NCBI RefSeq assembly: GCF_016786325.1
Contig: NZ_JADWYU010000187.1
Location: forward strand, 1-38,730
DNA: 38,730 nucleotides
Direction: 5' to 3'
Source of the DNA: Frankia nepalensis
GTDB lineage: Bacteria > Actinomycetota > Actinomycetes > Frankiales > Frankiaceae
Part shown: in pieces, positions 31,660 through 38,730 of the stretch
Layout of the letters: the number at the start of each line of letters is the position of its first letter
How positions within the stretch are numbered: the stretch's first letter is position 1
The notes under the pieces: model-generated
What the model was told of the DNA's origin: nothing
What the model saw: only the letters and a program-made list of their open reading frames with translations
Databases searched by the model: none
Position numbers and translations under genes: made by a program

Positions 31660-33096
31660 CTACGACGCGGCCCCGTCGGGGGCGTAGCCGAGGATGCCCT
31701 TGACTTCCAGGTACTCGTGGAAGCCGAACTCGCCCCACTCGCGGCCGTTGCCGCTCTTCTTGTAGCCCCCGAACGGGCAGTGGAGGTCGAACCCGTCGTT
31801 GATGCCGACCCAGCCGGCCCGGATCCGCCGGGCGACCGCGCGGGCCGCCGCCAGGTCCGCGCCCGCGACATAGCCGGCAAGGCCGTACTCCGTGTCGTTC
31901 GCGATCTCGACCGCCTGGTCGAGGTCGTCGTAGCCGAGGATCGCGAGCACCGGCCCGAAGATCTCCTCGCGGGCGATGGTCATGTCGTTGGTGACGTTCG
32001 CGAAGACCGTCGGCCGGACGAAGAAGCCTCTGGTCAGTCCGTCGGGGCGCCCAGGACCGCCGGCGACGAGGGTGGCGCCCTCGTCGACGCCCTTGCGGAT
32101 CAGCACCTGGATCTTGTTGAACTGGGTCTCGTTGGCCACCGGGCCGATCACGACCTCGCCGTTCGGGTCGCCCACGGTCACGGTCGCCGCGGCCGCCGCC
32201 GCTGCCTCGAGGGCCTCCGCCATGCGCGCCGCCGGGACGAGCATCCGCGACGGCGCGCTGCAGGTCTGGCCGGAGTTGCCCATCATGCTCAGCACGCCCT
32301 TGGCGACGTTCCCGGCGAGCGCCTCGTCGTCGAGAATGATGTTCGGGCCCTTGCCGCCCAGCTCCTGCGTCACCCGCTTCACCGTCGGCGCCGCGTTGCG
32401 CGCGACCTCGACGCCGGCGCGGACGGAGCCGGTGAAGGACACCAGGTCGACGTCCGGGTGGCTCGACAGCGGCGCGCCCACCCCGGGGCCGTCCCCGTGC
32501 ACCAGGTTGAACACGCCGGCGGGGACGCCGGCGGCCTCGAGGACCTCGGCGAAGACCTGCCCGGTGAACGGCGAGTTCTCCGACGGCTTGAGGACCATGG
32601 TGCAGCCGGTCGCGAGCGCGGGGAACACCTTCACGGCGATCTGGTTCATCGGCCAGTTCCACGGCGTGATCAGGCCGCAGACACCGATCGGCTCCTTGAC
32701 GATCAGCGTGGCGCCGCGCTGTTCCTCGAAGACGAAGTTCTTGAGCAGCTCGATCGCGGTCGAGAGATGGCCGACGCCGAGGCCGACCTGGAATCCACCC
32801 GCGAGGTACGCCGGCGCGCCCATCTCCTCGGTCAGCGCCGCGGCGAAGTCGCCGGATCGCTTCTGGTAGGCGTCGAGGATGCTCTCGAGAACCTCGACCC
32901 GTTCGCGCACGGTGGTCGCCGACCAGCTGGCGAACGCCGCCCGGGCCGCCCTGACGGCGGCGTCCACGTCGGCGGCGGATCCGAGCGCGATCCGGCCGGC
33001 GACTTCCTCGGTCGCCGGGTTCACGACGTCGAGGGTTCGTAACTCGACCGGGTCCACCCACTGACCGCCGATGTAGAACTTCAGGTACTCGCGCAT
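31660..33096 (-). CDS. NAD(P)-dependent aldehyde dehydrogenase
   Basis: A 478-residue aldehyde dehydrogenase superfamily enzyme that oxidises an aldehyde to an acid. TPWNWP (Asn147) stabilises the oxyanion, FTGS (221-224) is in the cofactor loop, the general base is Glu245 in QELGGKGPN, and the nucleophile is Cys279 in GNSGQTCSAPSR. The C-terminal PFGGYKKSGNGREWG is standard. ATG 33096 has AGAGGA seven bases upstream. It stands alone, though function could tie it to the Rieske/SDR/ligase cluster 3 kb away. Substrate not readable. Confidence 0.95.
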   Translation of the reverse strand: MREYLKFYIGGQWVDPVELRTLDVVNPATEEVAGRIALGSAADVDAAVRAARAAFASWSATTVRERVEVLESILDAYQKRSGDFAAALTEEMGAPAYLAGGFQVGLGVGHLSTAIELLKNFVFEEQRGATLIVKEPIGVCGLITPWNWPMNQIAVKVFPALATGCTMVLKPSENSPFTGQVFAEVLEAAGVPAGVFNLVHGDGPGVGAPLSSHPDVDLVSFTGSVRAGVEVARNAAPTVKRVTQELGGKGPNIILDDEALAGNVAKGVLSMMGNSGQTCSAPSRMLVPAARMAEALEAAAAAAATVTVGDPNGEVVIGPVANETQFNKIQVLIRKGVDEGATLVAGGPGRPDGLTRGFFVRPTVFANVTNDMTIAREEIFGPVLAILGYDDLDQAVEIANDTEYGLAGYVAGADLAAARAVARRIRAGWVGINDGFDLHCPFGGYKKSGNGREWGEFGFHEYLEVKGILGYAPDGAAS

Positions 33097-33277
33097 GCTT
33101 CGTCCTCTCCGAGGTCGCGGGCGGCCTCCGGGTCGCCGCCCGGCCAGTTTCCGTCACTGCGTACCTTCGGCGCACCACCCGCGGAACTCGGCGTATCCCG
33201 GCATTGCCTCAGTGTTCGCCGTCGGGCCCTCAAGCCTTCGAGGATGAGGCGTCCGATTCCCGCCTCGGGTTCTATCG

Positions 33278-33309
33278 CGACCGCAGGTAGGCTCACGACC
33301 GCAGGTAGG
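33278..33309. repeat. 18-bp-period direct repeat spanning the HTH relic stop
   Basis: CGACCGCAGGTAGG occurs at 33278-33291 and 33296-33309, separated by CTCA, which contains the complement of the relic's TGA stop (33293-33295). Confidence 0.75.
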
Positions 33310-33589
33310 CGAGGACCACGAGCACGCGTCTATGGCTGAGCGGTGACTCGTGAATGCCGAGTTTTTGGAAGACCGATCTGACGTGGGTCTCGACGGTGCG
33401 CTCGGTGATGACGAGGCGCGCGGCGATGGCCGTGTTGGAGTGGCCTTCGGCGGCCAGTGCCAGCACGTCGCGTTCCCGCGGGGACGGCTTGTTGACCTCG
33501 GCTTGTTGACCTCGGCTTGTTGACCTCGGCTTGTTGACCTCGGACGTCTCCGATCCCAGCCGGGGCCGCGGGCCGGCGACGGCTGCCGG
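33293..33589 (-). pseudogene. orphan LuxR HTH domain, in frame after the response regulator stop
   Basis: Immediately after the TAG of the response regulator (33590-33592) the same frame stays open for 98 codons and ends in a second LuxR HTH domain: [20 protein letters not shown], then [20 protein letters not shown] and [13 protein letters not shown]. It parallels the regulator's own HTH (SGREREVLRLMAEGLTNAGI). There is no ATG, GTG or TTG start before the HTH in this frame. The linker between is encoded by four copies of a 14-bp repeat. It is either the remains of a second tandem regulator that lost its receiver, or a domain reached only by stop-codon readthrough. Confidence 0.7.
33485..33540. 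repeat. 14-bp tandem repeat (x4) between regulator and HTH relic
   Basis: Four exact copies of CGGCTTGTTGACCT. Because 14 is not a multiple of three, gain or loss of one copy would move the HTH relic out of or into frame with what lies upstream. Confidence 0.92.
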
Positions 33590-34234
33590 CTACGTTGACA
33601 GGGACAGGTGGGCGAGGACAGCGAGAACGCGGCGGTGGGCGTCGGCATGCTCGGGCACGTCGAGCTTGACCAGCACATGGCGGATGTGCGCCTCCACGGT
33701 GCGTTCGGACAGCACGAGGCGACGCGCGATGCCGGCGTTCGTCAGGCCCTCGGCCATGAGCCGCAGCACCTCGCGTTCCCGGCCGGACAAGGTGGCGAGA
33801 GGGTCGTCGGGCCGCTGGGAGGCGAGCAGGCTCGCGACCACCTTCGGATCGAGCGCCGAGCCGCCGCGGGCGACCCGCTCGGCCGTGGCGAGGAACTCGC
33901 CGACGTCGAGGACGCGGTCCTTGAGCAGGTAGCCAAAGCCGCCGAGCGGGGCGAGCCGCACGGCGTGCGTCGTCTCGACGTGCTGGGAGAGCACCAGCAC
34001 GCCGACCGCCGGATGGTCCCGCTTGATGTCGTCGGCGGCGCGGGCTCCCTCATCGGTGAACGTCGGCGGCATCCGCACGTCGACGATGGCAAGGTCAGGC
34101 TGGTACCTGTCGACGGCGGCAAGCAGCCCCTCCGCGTCGCCGACCGAGGCGACGATCTCGTGCCCGGCGTCCTCGAACAGCCGGCTGAGGCCCTCGCGCA
34201 GCAGCACCTGGTCCTCGGCGATCACCACCCGCAC
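33590..34234 (-). CDS. NarL/LuxR-type two-component response regulator
   Basis: A 214-residue response regulator. The receiver starts RVVIAEDQVLLREGL (acidic Glu7/Asp8), the phospho-acceptor is Asp52 in LAIVDVRMPP, the Ser switch is in VLVLSQHVE and the Lys is in YLLKDRV. The C-terminal LuxR HTH (about 150-208) has LSGREREVLRLMAEGLTNAG and LSERTVEAHIRHVLVKL. I chose GTG 34234: the longer frame to 34408 gives Pro/Arg-rich residues upstream. The ribosome site (GAGAGGG) is about 10 bases away. It lies 100 bp downstream of its histidine kinase on the same strand. After its TAG, the frame continues into a second HTH. Confidence 0.95.
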   Translation of the reverse strand: MRVVIAEDQVLLREGLSRLFEDAGHEIVASVGDAEGLLAAVDRYQPDLAIVDVRMPPTFTDEGARAADDIKRDHPAVGVLVLSQHVETTHAVRLAPLGGFGYLLKDRVLDVGEFLATAERVARGGSALDPKVVASLLASQRPDDPLATLSGREREVLRLMAEGLTNAGIARRLVLSERTVEAHIRHVLVKLDVPEHADAHRRVLAVLAHLSLST

Positions 34235-34334
34235 GGTCGCGTCACCCTCTCGGCGTCGGCCCGCCCCCGGACGGCGGGGCAGTGGTCGATGGACCCGCTG
34301 GTCGTGGGGTCTCGGCCCGGCCGGCCGTCGCCAG

Positions 34335-36509
34335 TCACAGGCCGCATGGCAGCTCCGCGGTGAGGACGGTACCGGTGCCCGGGCCGCTGGCGATCCGCAG
34401 CGTCCCACCGAGGGCGGCGACCCGCTCGGCCAGCCCGCGCAGCCCGGTGCCGCGGGTCGGGGTGGCGCCGCCGACGCCGTCGTCGGCCACGGCGACGACG
34501 AGCCGGCCGTCGCGGATCTCGGCGGTCAGCTCGATCCGGCGCGCGCCCGCGTGCTTCACGGCGTTCGTGATGCCCTCACTGCCGACGAAGTAGGCGGCGA
34601 CCTCGATCCGCCGGTCCAGCCGCCCGCCGGATGCGTGCCCCGACGCGTCCCCGTTGACCGACACGACCTCGTTGACCGACACGACCTCGTCGCCGGCCGC
34701 GCCCACGCCGGCCGAGCTCCCGCCGCCGTTGGTCGCGGTCGCGCGGGCCGCGGCCGGCATGGGCGCCGTGCGCGTGGCGGTCGAGGTGGGCGTCGCCGGG
34801 GCCGTGACGACGGGCGGCAGGTCGACACGCACCTCGACGGGGACCGGCGACTGGCGGGCGAGCTCGGCGAACGCCGGGGCGAGACCGCCGCCCAGCTGCG
34901 CCGGCGGCAGGCCGCGGGCGAGCTCGCGCAGGCCGTCGATCGCGGCGCCCAGCTGCGTGACCGCGTCGTCGAGGGTGCGGCTCGCCCGCGCCGAGCCGGC
35001 GGCGCCAGCGCCAAGCTGGTGCTGGGCGTGCCGCAGCGCCAGCCCGATGGAGACGAGCCGCTGCTGCGCGCCGTCGTGCAGGTCCCGCTCGATCCGGCGG
35101 CGTTCCTCGTCGGCGGCGGCGACGATCCGCGCCCGGGAGGCGCGCACCTCGGCGAGCTGGCGGCGCAGCTCGACCCGCAGCCGGGCCATCTCGATCGCCA
35201 GCCCGCCGGCCGCCACGACGTCCCGGGGCAGCGGGTCGGGCCGCGGGCGGTGCAGCACCAGCGCGACCGGCTCGTCGCGGCGGCTGATCGGCAACCGCGT
35301 CCGGCCGGCCGCGGCCTCGTCCACGTCCGCGACCGGCTCGCCGTCGGCGTCCACATAGATCGCGCGCTCCGTCTGGAAGAACAGCAGGTCCAAGCCCGGG
35401 TCGTCGAGCAGGTCACGCAGGACGTCGCGGACCTGCTCGGCGGCGGCGCGGCCGGCGCGCAGCGCGTCGAGGAAGTCGGCCATCCGGCGCAGCGCGTCGT
35501 AGCGGGCGCGGTTGAACCGCCGGTCGACGCCGGCCTGCACCCGGGCGCGCAGCGGCCGGAACGCGACCGCGACAACCAGTGTGGCGACCGCCGTCGCCAC
35601 CGGCGAGCCGCGGCCGAGCACCGTGCCGAGGGTGAGGACCGTCGCGGCGAACGCCGCCGCCAGCAGGACGGTGATCGTGCCGTAGACGAGGGTGCGGTTG
35701 ATGACGACGTCGATGTCGTAGAGCCGGAAGCGCAGGATGGCGACGCAGGCGGCGATCGGGAGCGCCGTCAGCGCCACCGCCGGCAGGATGCGAACCCCCG
35801 GCCACACATTCCAGAGCACCAGCGCCGTCGGCAGGAAGACCCCGGCGACCGCGGCGGCATAGGTGAACCACTTGAGTTGCTGCCGCGGCACGCCGCGCGC
35901 GGCGCGCAGGCGCACCCCGAGCGCGGCGACGGAGGCAACCAGCGCGCCGATGATCAGTGCGGAGCCGGCGGCGAACAGGAGGTCCGTCGGGACCGCGTCC
36001 GTGGCCAGTGGGTTGCGACCGGCGGCGAACTCGCCGTCGGACAGGTGGCCAAGCCCCCAGCCCGGCACCGCGAGCGCGACTCCGAGGCCACCGGCCCACA
36101 GCACCCACCGCCAGCGACGCCCGGGCAGGCGGCCGTCGGGGAAGAGCAGGAAGATCGAGTTCAGGATGGGGCTGTTGAACGCCCAGCTTGTCGTGCTCAC
36201 CCACTCGGCCGCCGGGCCGCCCGGCCAGCCGAGCGCCGCCGCCCGTAGCCCGTAGCCCTGGGCGACGTCGCCCATGAGCGCGTTCTGCAGCGCATGGGCG
36301 CAGAAGAGCCAGCCGACCAGGTGGCGCGGGTAGCGGATGACGATCAATGCCCCCGCCGCGGCGAACGTCGCCCCGGACAGCGCGTAGAGCACCGTGTCAT
36401 AACGCGACTCGAGCGACCAGGACAACACGCAGGCCACGACCTCGGCGGCGAGGGTCAGCCCGAACAGGGTGGCCGGAAGCAGCGCGCGGCGCAACGTCGA
36501 CGTCCGCAC
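34335..36509 (-). CDS. NarL-type sensor histidine kinase
   Basis: A 724-residue membrane kinase. The N-terminal half has about eight to nine hydrophobic helices (1-330). A GAF-like or linker region (about 345-450) follows, then the HisKA_3 dimerisation helix with ERRRIERDLHDGAQQR (phospho-acceptor His478) and a HATPase with N-box SEGITNAVKHA (about 645-655) and DDGVGG (about 676-681). Between the HisKA_3 region and the ATPase core is a Pro/Ala/Thr/Gly-rich insertion of about 60 residues (about 568-631) that includes an 18-bp coding repeat (EVVSVN twice). GTG 36509 is preceded by GAGGAGG. It pairs with the response regulator downstream. Signal unknown. Confidence 0.94.
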   Translation of the reverse strand: MRTSTLRRALLPATLFGLTLAAEVVACVLSWSLESRYDTVLYALSGATFAAAGALIVIRYPRHLVGWLFCAHALQNALMGDVAQGYGLRAAALGWPGGPAAEWVSTTSWAFNSPILNSIFLLFPDGRLPGRRWRWVLWAGGLGVALAVPGWGLGHLSDGEFAAGRNPLATDAVPTDLLFAAGSALIIGALVASVAALGVRLRAARGVPRQQLKWFTYAAAVAGVFLPTALVLWNVWPGVRILPAVALTALPIAACVAILRFRLYDIDVVINRTLVYGTITVLLAAAFAATVLTLGTVLGRGSPVATAVATLVVAVAFRPLRARVQAGVDRRFNRARYDALRRMADFLDALRAGRAAAEQVRDVLRDLLDDPGLDLLFFQTERAIYVDADGEPVADVDEAAAGRTRLPISRRDEPVALVLHRPRPDPLPRDVVAAGGLAIEMARLRVELRRQLAEVRASRARIVAAADEERRRIERDLHDGAQQRLVSIGLALRHAQHQLGAGAAGSARASRTLDDAVTQLGAAIDGLRELARGLPPAQLGGGLAPAFAELARQSPVPVEVRVDLPPVVTAPATPTSTATRTAPMPAAARATATNGGGSSAGVGAAGDEVVSVNEVVSVNGDASGHASGGRLDRRIEVAAYFVGSEGITNAVKHAGARRIELTAEIRDGRLVVAVADDGVGGATPTRGTGLRGLAERVAALGGTLRIASGPGTGTVLTAELPCGL
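34653..34688 (-). repeat. 18-bp coding repeat (x2) in the histidine kinase linker
   Basis: GTTGACCGACACGACCTC occurs twice head to tail (34653-34670 and 34671-34688), giving EVVSVN twice in the protein. In frame, so copy change would be tolerated. Confidence 0.8.
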
Positions 36510-37026
36510 CGCGCCTCCTCACCCGCCTGCCCGCGTCGCCGCGCCCTGCCCACGTCGCCGCACCCTGCCCACGTCGCCGCACCCTGCCCACGTCGCCGCG
36601 CCCTGCCCACGTCGCCTGGTCCGCCCGCTCGGCGTGCGGCCGTTCCGCGCGCTCGGGCACCCGCCGCTCGCCAGCCCGGATCTCGTCGCGGCCGGCCCAT
36701 CGACGACGGCCGCCCCGGCCCGGGAGCCACCGCCACCACCGCCGTCGCTACCGCCGTCGCCGTCGCAGCCGGAGTCGCAGCCGGAGTCGCAGTCGCAGTC
36801 GCGCCATCGTCCCAGAGCGTCCGGGCCGCGCCAACAGCGTTGGTACTCGCCCCGCGTGCGTACTGGTACTTACCGCGGCCGCGCGCCGGTCCGCGCGCGA
36901 AATGCGGTGCCCACCCCGATGCCCGGAATACCGCCAGCGCCGTAACTTCATCGCCGAAAACGCGGGCGTCATCACCTGGGAACCGCGTCCCAACCATTTC
37001 CGAAGCACGTCCGAAGGGAGAACGAC
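36510..37026. other. 517-bp divergent spacer between histidine kinase and membrane protein
   Basis: No supported gene. It holds a 19-bp tandem array (36526-36616) next to the kinase start and a trinucleotide-rich stretch of CCGCCG and GTCGCAGCC/GGAGTCGCA blocks (about 36725-36800). The end near 36940-37026 is less GC-rich and likely carries the promoter of the plus-strand gene; AAGGGAG precedes its ATG. Confidence 0.5.
36526..36616. repeat. 19-bp tandem repeat (x5) upstream of the histidine kinase
   Basis: Units start at 36526, 36545, 36564, 36583 and 36602 with consensus CCTGCCCACGTCGCCGCAC; the last is cut at 15 bases. The array begins 17 bp upstream of the kinase start codon, just outside its ribosome site. 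Confidence 0.88.
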
Positions 37027-37881
37027 ATGGCGGCGACGAATGACCTGAGAATGACGAACAGCGGCCGGGCGGCGGCGGGCGGGCCCGCGACCGGCCCGAC
37101 CGGCCCGTCGGTGCGGCGGCTGGCTGCCGTGGGGCTCGCCGGCGCGGCGGCCACCGTGGTCGACGCGGTCGTGGTGCAGGCGGTCGTCCTGCCCGGGACG
37201 GACGTGTCGAGCAAGATGTTCAGCTACCCGTTCTCGAGTGGGGCGCTCGTCGTGGTCTCGCTCGTCAACGCGCTGCTGCACGCGCTCGTACTCGTCGGCG
37301 TGCTGGGGTTCGTCCGCGGCGGCGCGACCGGCGCCGGCCGCGCCGCGCGCGTCGGCGCGGGCCTCGCGCTCGGCGGGTTGGGGGTGCTCACCGCGGCCGA
37401 GTTCGCCTCGATCCCGGTCCGCGGCGATGGGGTCGACGACGCCGGCGCCACCACCGTGATCCTGACCTTCGCGACGGCGACGGTGCTCTCGGTGGCCGGC
37501 TACATCCTGCTCGCGGTGGCCTCGGCGCGGGCCGGGCGCTGGACGGGGTGGCGGCGGCGCGCCCCGCTGGTCGCGGCCGTCGCCTCGGTGGCGGTGCTCG
37601 GGATGAGCTTCTCGCCCACCGTTCTCCCGGCCGGCGTGGCGGTGTGGAGCCTGGGCCTGCTTGTTCTCTGCGCCGCCACCTACTCTGACCCGGTCCCGGT
37701 GGCGCCGGCCCCGGCCACGCGCGGCGCGGCCCCTGAGGTGCGGCTGCCGGGGCGGCCGGCGGCCCGCCCAGCGGGCGAATCGTGGTCGACGAGTATTGCC
37801 TGTGTGCCTGTGGCATCCCGCGCCCTCTCGGCTCTACGGGCCAGCGTTTGGCTACAGACCGGCCTGGACTCCGGGTCCTGA
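37027..37881 (+). CDS. hypothetical multi-pass membrane protein
   Basis: A 284-residue protein with about six hydrophobic segments (near 32-52, 74-94, 106-124, 140-165, 180-195 and 200-218). The pattern and loops resemble small actinomycete membrane proteins of the DUF6069 type, though I am not certain of that family. ATG 37027 has AAGGGAG six bases upstream. The last ~60 residues, after CAATYS, are Pro/Ala-rich and read unlike the rest, so the natural C-terminus may have been altered by a frameshift. Function unknown. Confidence 0.75.
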   Translation: MAATNDLRMTNSGRAAAGGPATGPTGPSVRRLAAVGLAGAAATVVDAVVVQAVVLPGTDVSSKMFSYPFSSGALVVVSLVNALLHALVLVGVLGFVRGGATGAGRAARVGAGLALGGLGVLTAAEFASIPVRGDGVDDAGATTVILTFATATVLSVAGYILLAVASARAGRWTGWRRRAPLVAAVASVAVLGMSFSPTVLPAGVAVWSLGLLVLCAATYSDPVPVAPAPATRGAAPEVRLPGRPAARPAGESWSTSIACVPVASRALSALRASVWLQTGLDSGS

Positions 37882-38416
37882 CGCCGGAAGCATTCGACGG
37901 GCCCGGGCTCCGCGGGAGAGATGACTGTCCATGCTGTCCTACGGACGGCTCCTGGGAACGCTATGACGTCCCCCGGCGAGCCCGCTGTCCATTCCCGCAC
38001 CATGCCGCTTTCGGCTTACCGTCATCGGCTTACCGCCGTCTGCGAGTCGGAGTATGGTCGGCGGCCGCGAGGAAACGGAGTCATTTTCGACGGCTTCGCG
38101 GTGGCAGCTTGGATCTCCCACCTTCCCGACCATAGGCCCACGACGGCCACTTTCCGGGGTTGCGTAGAATTTTCGGGAGCTCAGCCCGGACCGAGGGGAA
38201 ACCCGCTTCCGATCTCCAACCACCTCTTCTATACAGCTCAAGAGGGGTATTGGAGTCAAGAAACCCGGGTTCCCGGGCGTTCACAACGTGTATCGACGAT
38301 GCCTATCCCGATTTTTCTGGGGGTGCATCGTGGCCGCCCACCCCGACTTTGAGAAACCGCGCCCGTCACCCTCCCACCTGTTTGTCGAATTCGCCCCGCC
38401 GGCCTATCATGAACAC
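37882..38416. other. gene-poor tail region
   Basis: About 535 bp of lower GC content with many stops or non-protein-like frames. I see no supported gene. AACCCGGGTT near 38263-38272 is a 10-bp palindrome. The region may contain the promoter of the open frame at 38417. Confidence 0.4.
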
Positions 38417-38730
38417 ATGTTCGACGAGTGTGACGGCCTTGTCCCGTCGTCTCAGGGCCCACCGGCCGGCGCCTCGGCCGGCGCGTCGCTCGGCACCGCC
38501 GCGCGGCCGGGCGCGGCTTCCCGGCCAGCAGCCGTTCCGACCGGCCAGGCGCCATCCGCGTCGTGGGTGCCGAGGCAGCGGTCCCGGGTCGAGCCGCGGG
38601 GAAAGGGGCAACCGGCCCGGCCCCCCCCCGCCCCCCCGGGGGGCGCGGGCGGCCGGGGCGGGCCGGGGCGGCTGGGGGGGGGCGCGGGGGTGGGGGGGGC
38701 GTACGCCCCGTTGGGGGCGGGTCTCGCGGC
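38417..38730 (+). CDS. possible 5' end of a gene running off the window
   Basis: From ATG 38417 the frame (MFDECDGLVPSSQGPPAGAS and on) is open to the last base. The beginning MFDE and low-complexity Ala/Pro/Gly residues recall N-termini of some DUF222/HNH proteins, but no domain is reached. After about 38620 the sequence has runs of nine Cs and seven Gs and looks like a poor-quality contig end, so the frame there is not reliable. Confidence 0.3.
   Translation, partial: MFDECDGLVPSSQGPPAGASAGASLGTAARPGAASRPAAVPTGQAPSASWVPRQRSRVEPRGKGQPARPPPAPPGGAGGRGGPGRLGGGAGVGGAYAPLGAGLA

Noticed and set aside
36526-36616. Tandem array as a CRISPR
   Set aside because: Units are directly adjacent with no unique spacers, and no cas genes are present.
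37921-38352. 143-codon plus-strand frame in the tail
   Set aside because: No ribosome site and no recognisable motif; composition differs from real genes here.

Overview
The window is very GC-rich DNA with actinomycete gene styles: frequent GTG starts, start/stop overlaps of four bases, a conservon with CYP157-like P450s, a DUF574-type SAM methyltransferase, a DUF222/HNH protein, and DHA2, MarR, PadR and TetR families. Together these suggest a filamentous actinomycete, most likely a Frankia-type organism (inference). I see no rRNA, tRNA, CRISPR array, transposase or integrase. The last ~100 bases carry long G and C runs that look like a low-quality contig end.

Layout. (1) 74-6598, minus strand: a complete conservon read cvnA (sensor-kinase-like) > cvnB (roadblock) > cvnC (DUF742) > cvnD (GTPase), followed by two tandem P450s that both lack the ExxR arginine. 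A relic of a LuxR-type response regulator lies between the P450s. (2) 6599-7443: a long gene-free region. (3) 7444-10646, minus: galactokinase and an MptB-like polytopic mannosyltransferase. (4) 10967-11959, plus: an MpaB/DUF2236 oxygenase, convergent with (5) a DHA2 drug exporter (12041-13618, minus), which is divergent from a MarR regulator and an SDR (13992-15462). (6) 15613-19051, plus: a PadR > ABC ATPase > FtsX-like permease operon with four-base overlaps. (7) 19135-20118, minus: a Ser/Thr kinase-like protein with altered catalytic residues. (8) 20685-22391, plus: a DUF222/HNH protein. (9) 22428-24625, minus: an intact two-TM potassium channel, a hypothetical gene and a truncated second copy of the channel's 5' end. 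(10) 24621-28440, minus: Rieske oxygenase > SDR > acyl-CoA ligase, a small catabolic cluster divergent from a TetR gene (28575-29294) with a clear palindromic operator between them. (11) 29476-33096: a DUF574 methyltransferase, a VOC protein, a GNAT acetyltransferase and an aldehyde dehydrogenase. (12) 33293-36509, minus: a NarL/LuxR-type two-component pair with an extra HTH domain in frame after the regulator's stop codon. (13) 37027-37881: a membrane protein, then a gene-poor tail with an open frame running off the end.

Two themes go beyond ordinary annotation. First, the window is full of short tandem repeats (8-19 bp units). In four places (MFS exporter, Rieske oxygenase, GNAT and the LuxR HTH relic) the repeat unit contains the gene's own stop codon. 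Second, signalling genes show decay or remodelling: two LuxR relics, a kinase with the beta-3 lysine replaced and DFG changed to DAG, a histidine kinase with a long linker before its ATPase core, and ExxR-less P450s beside a conservon.
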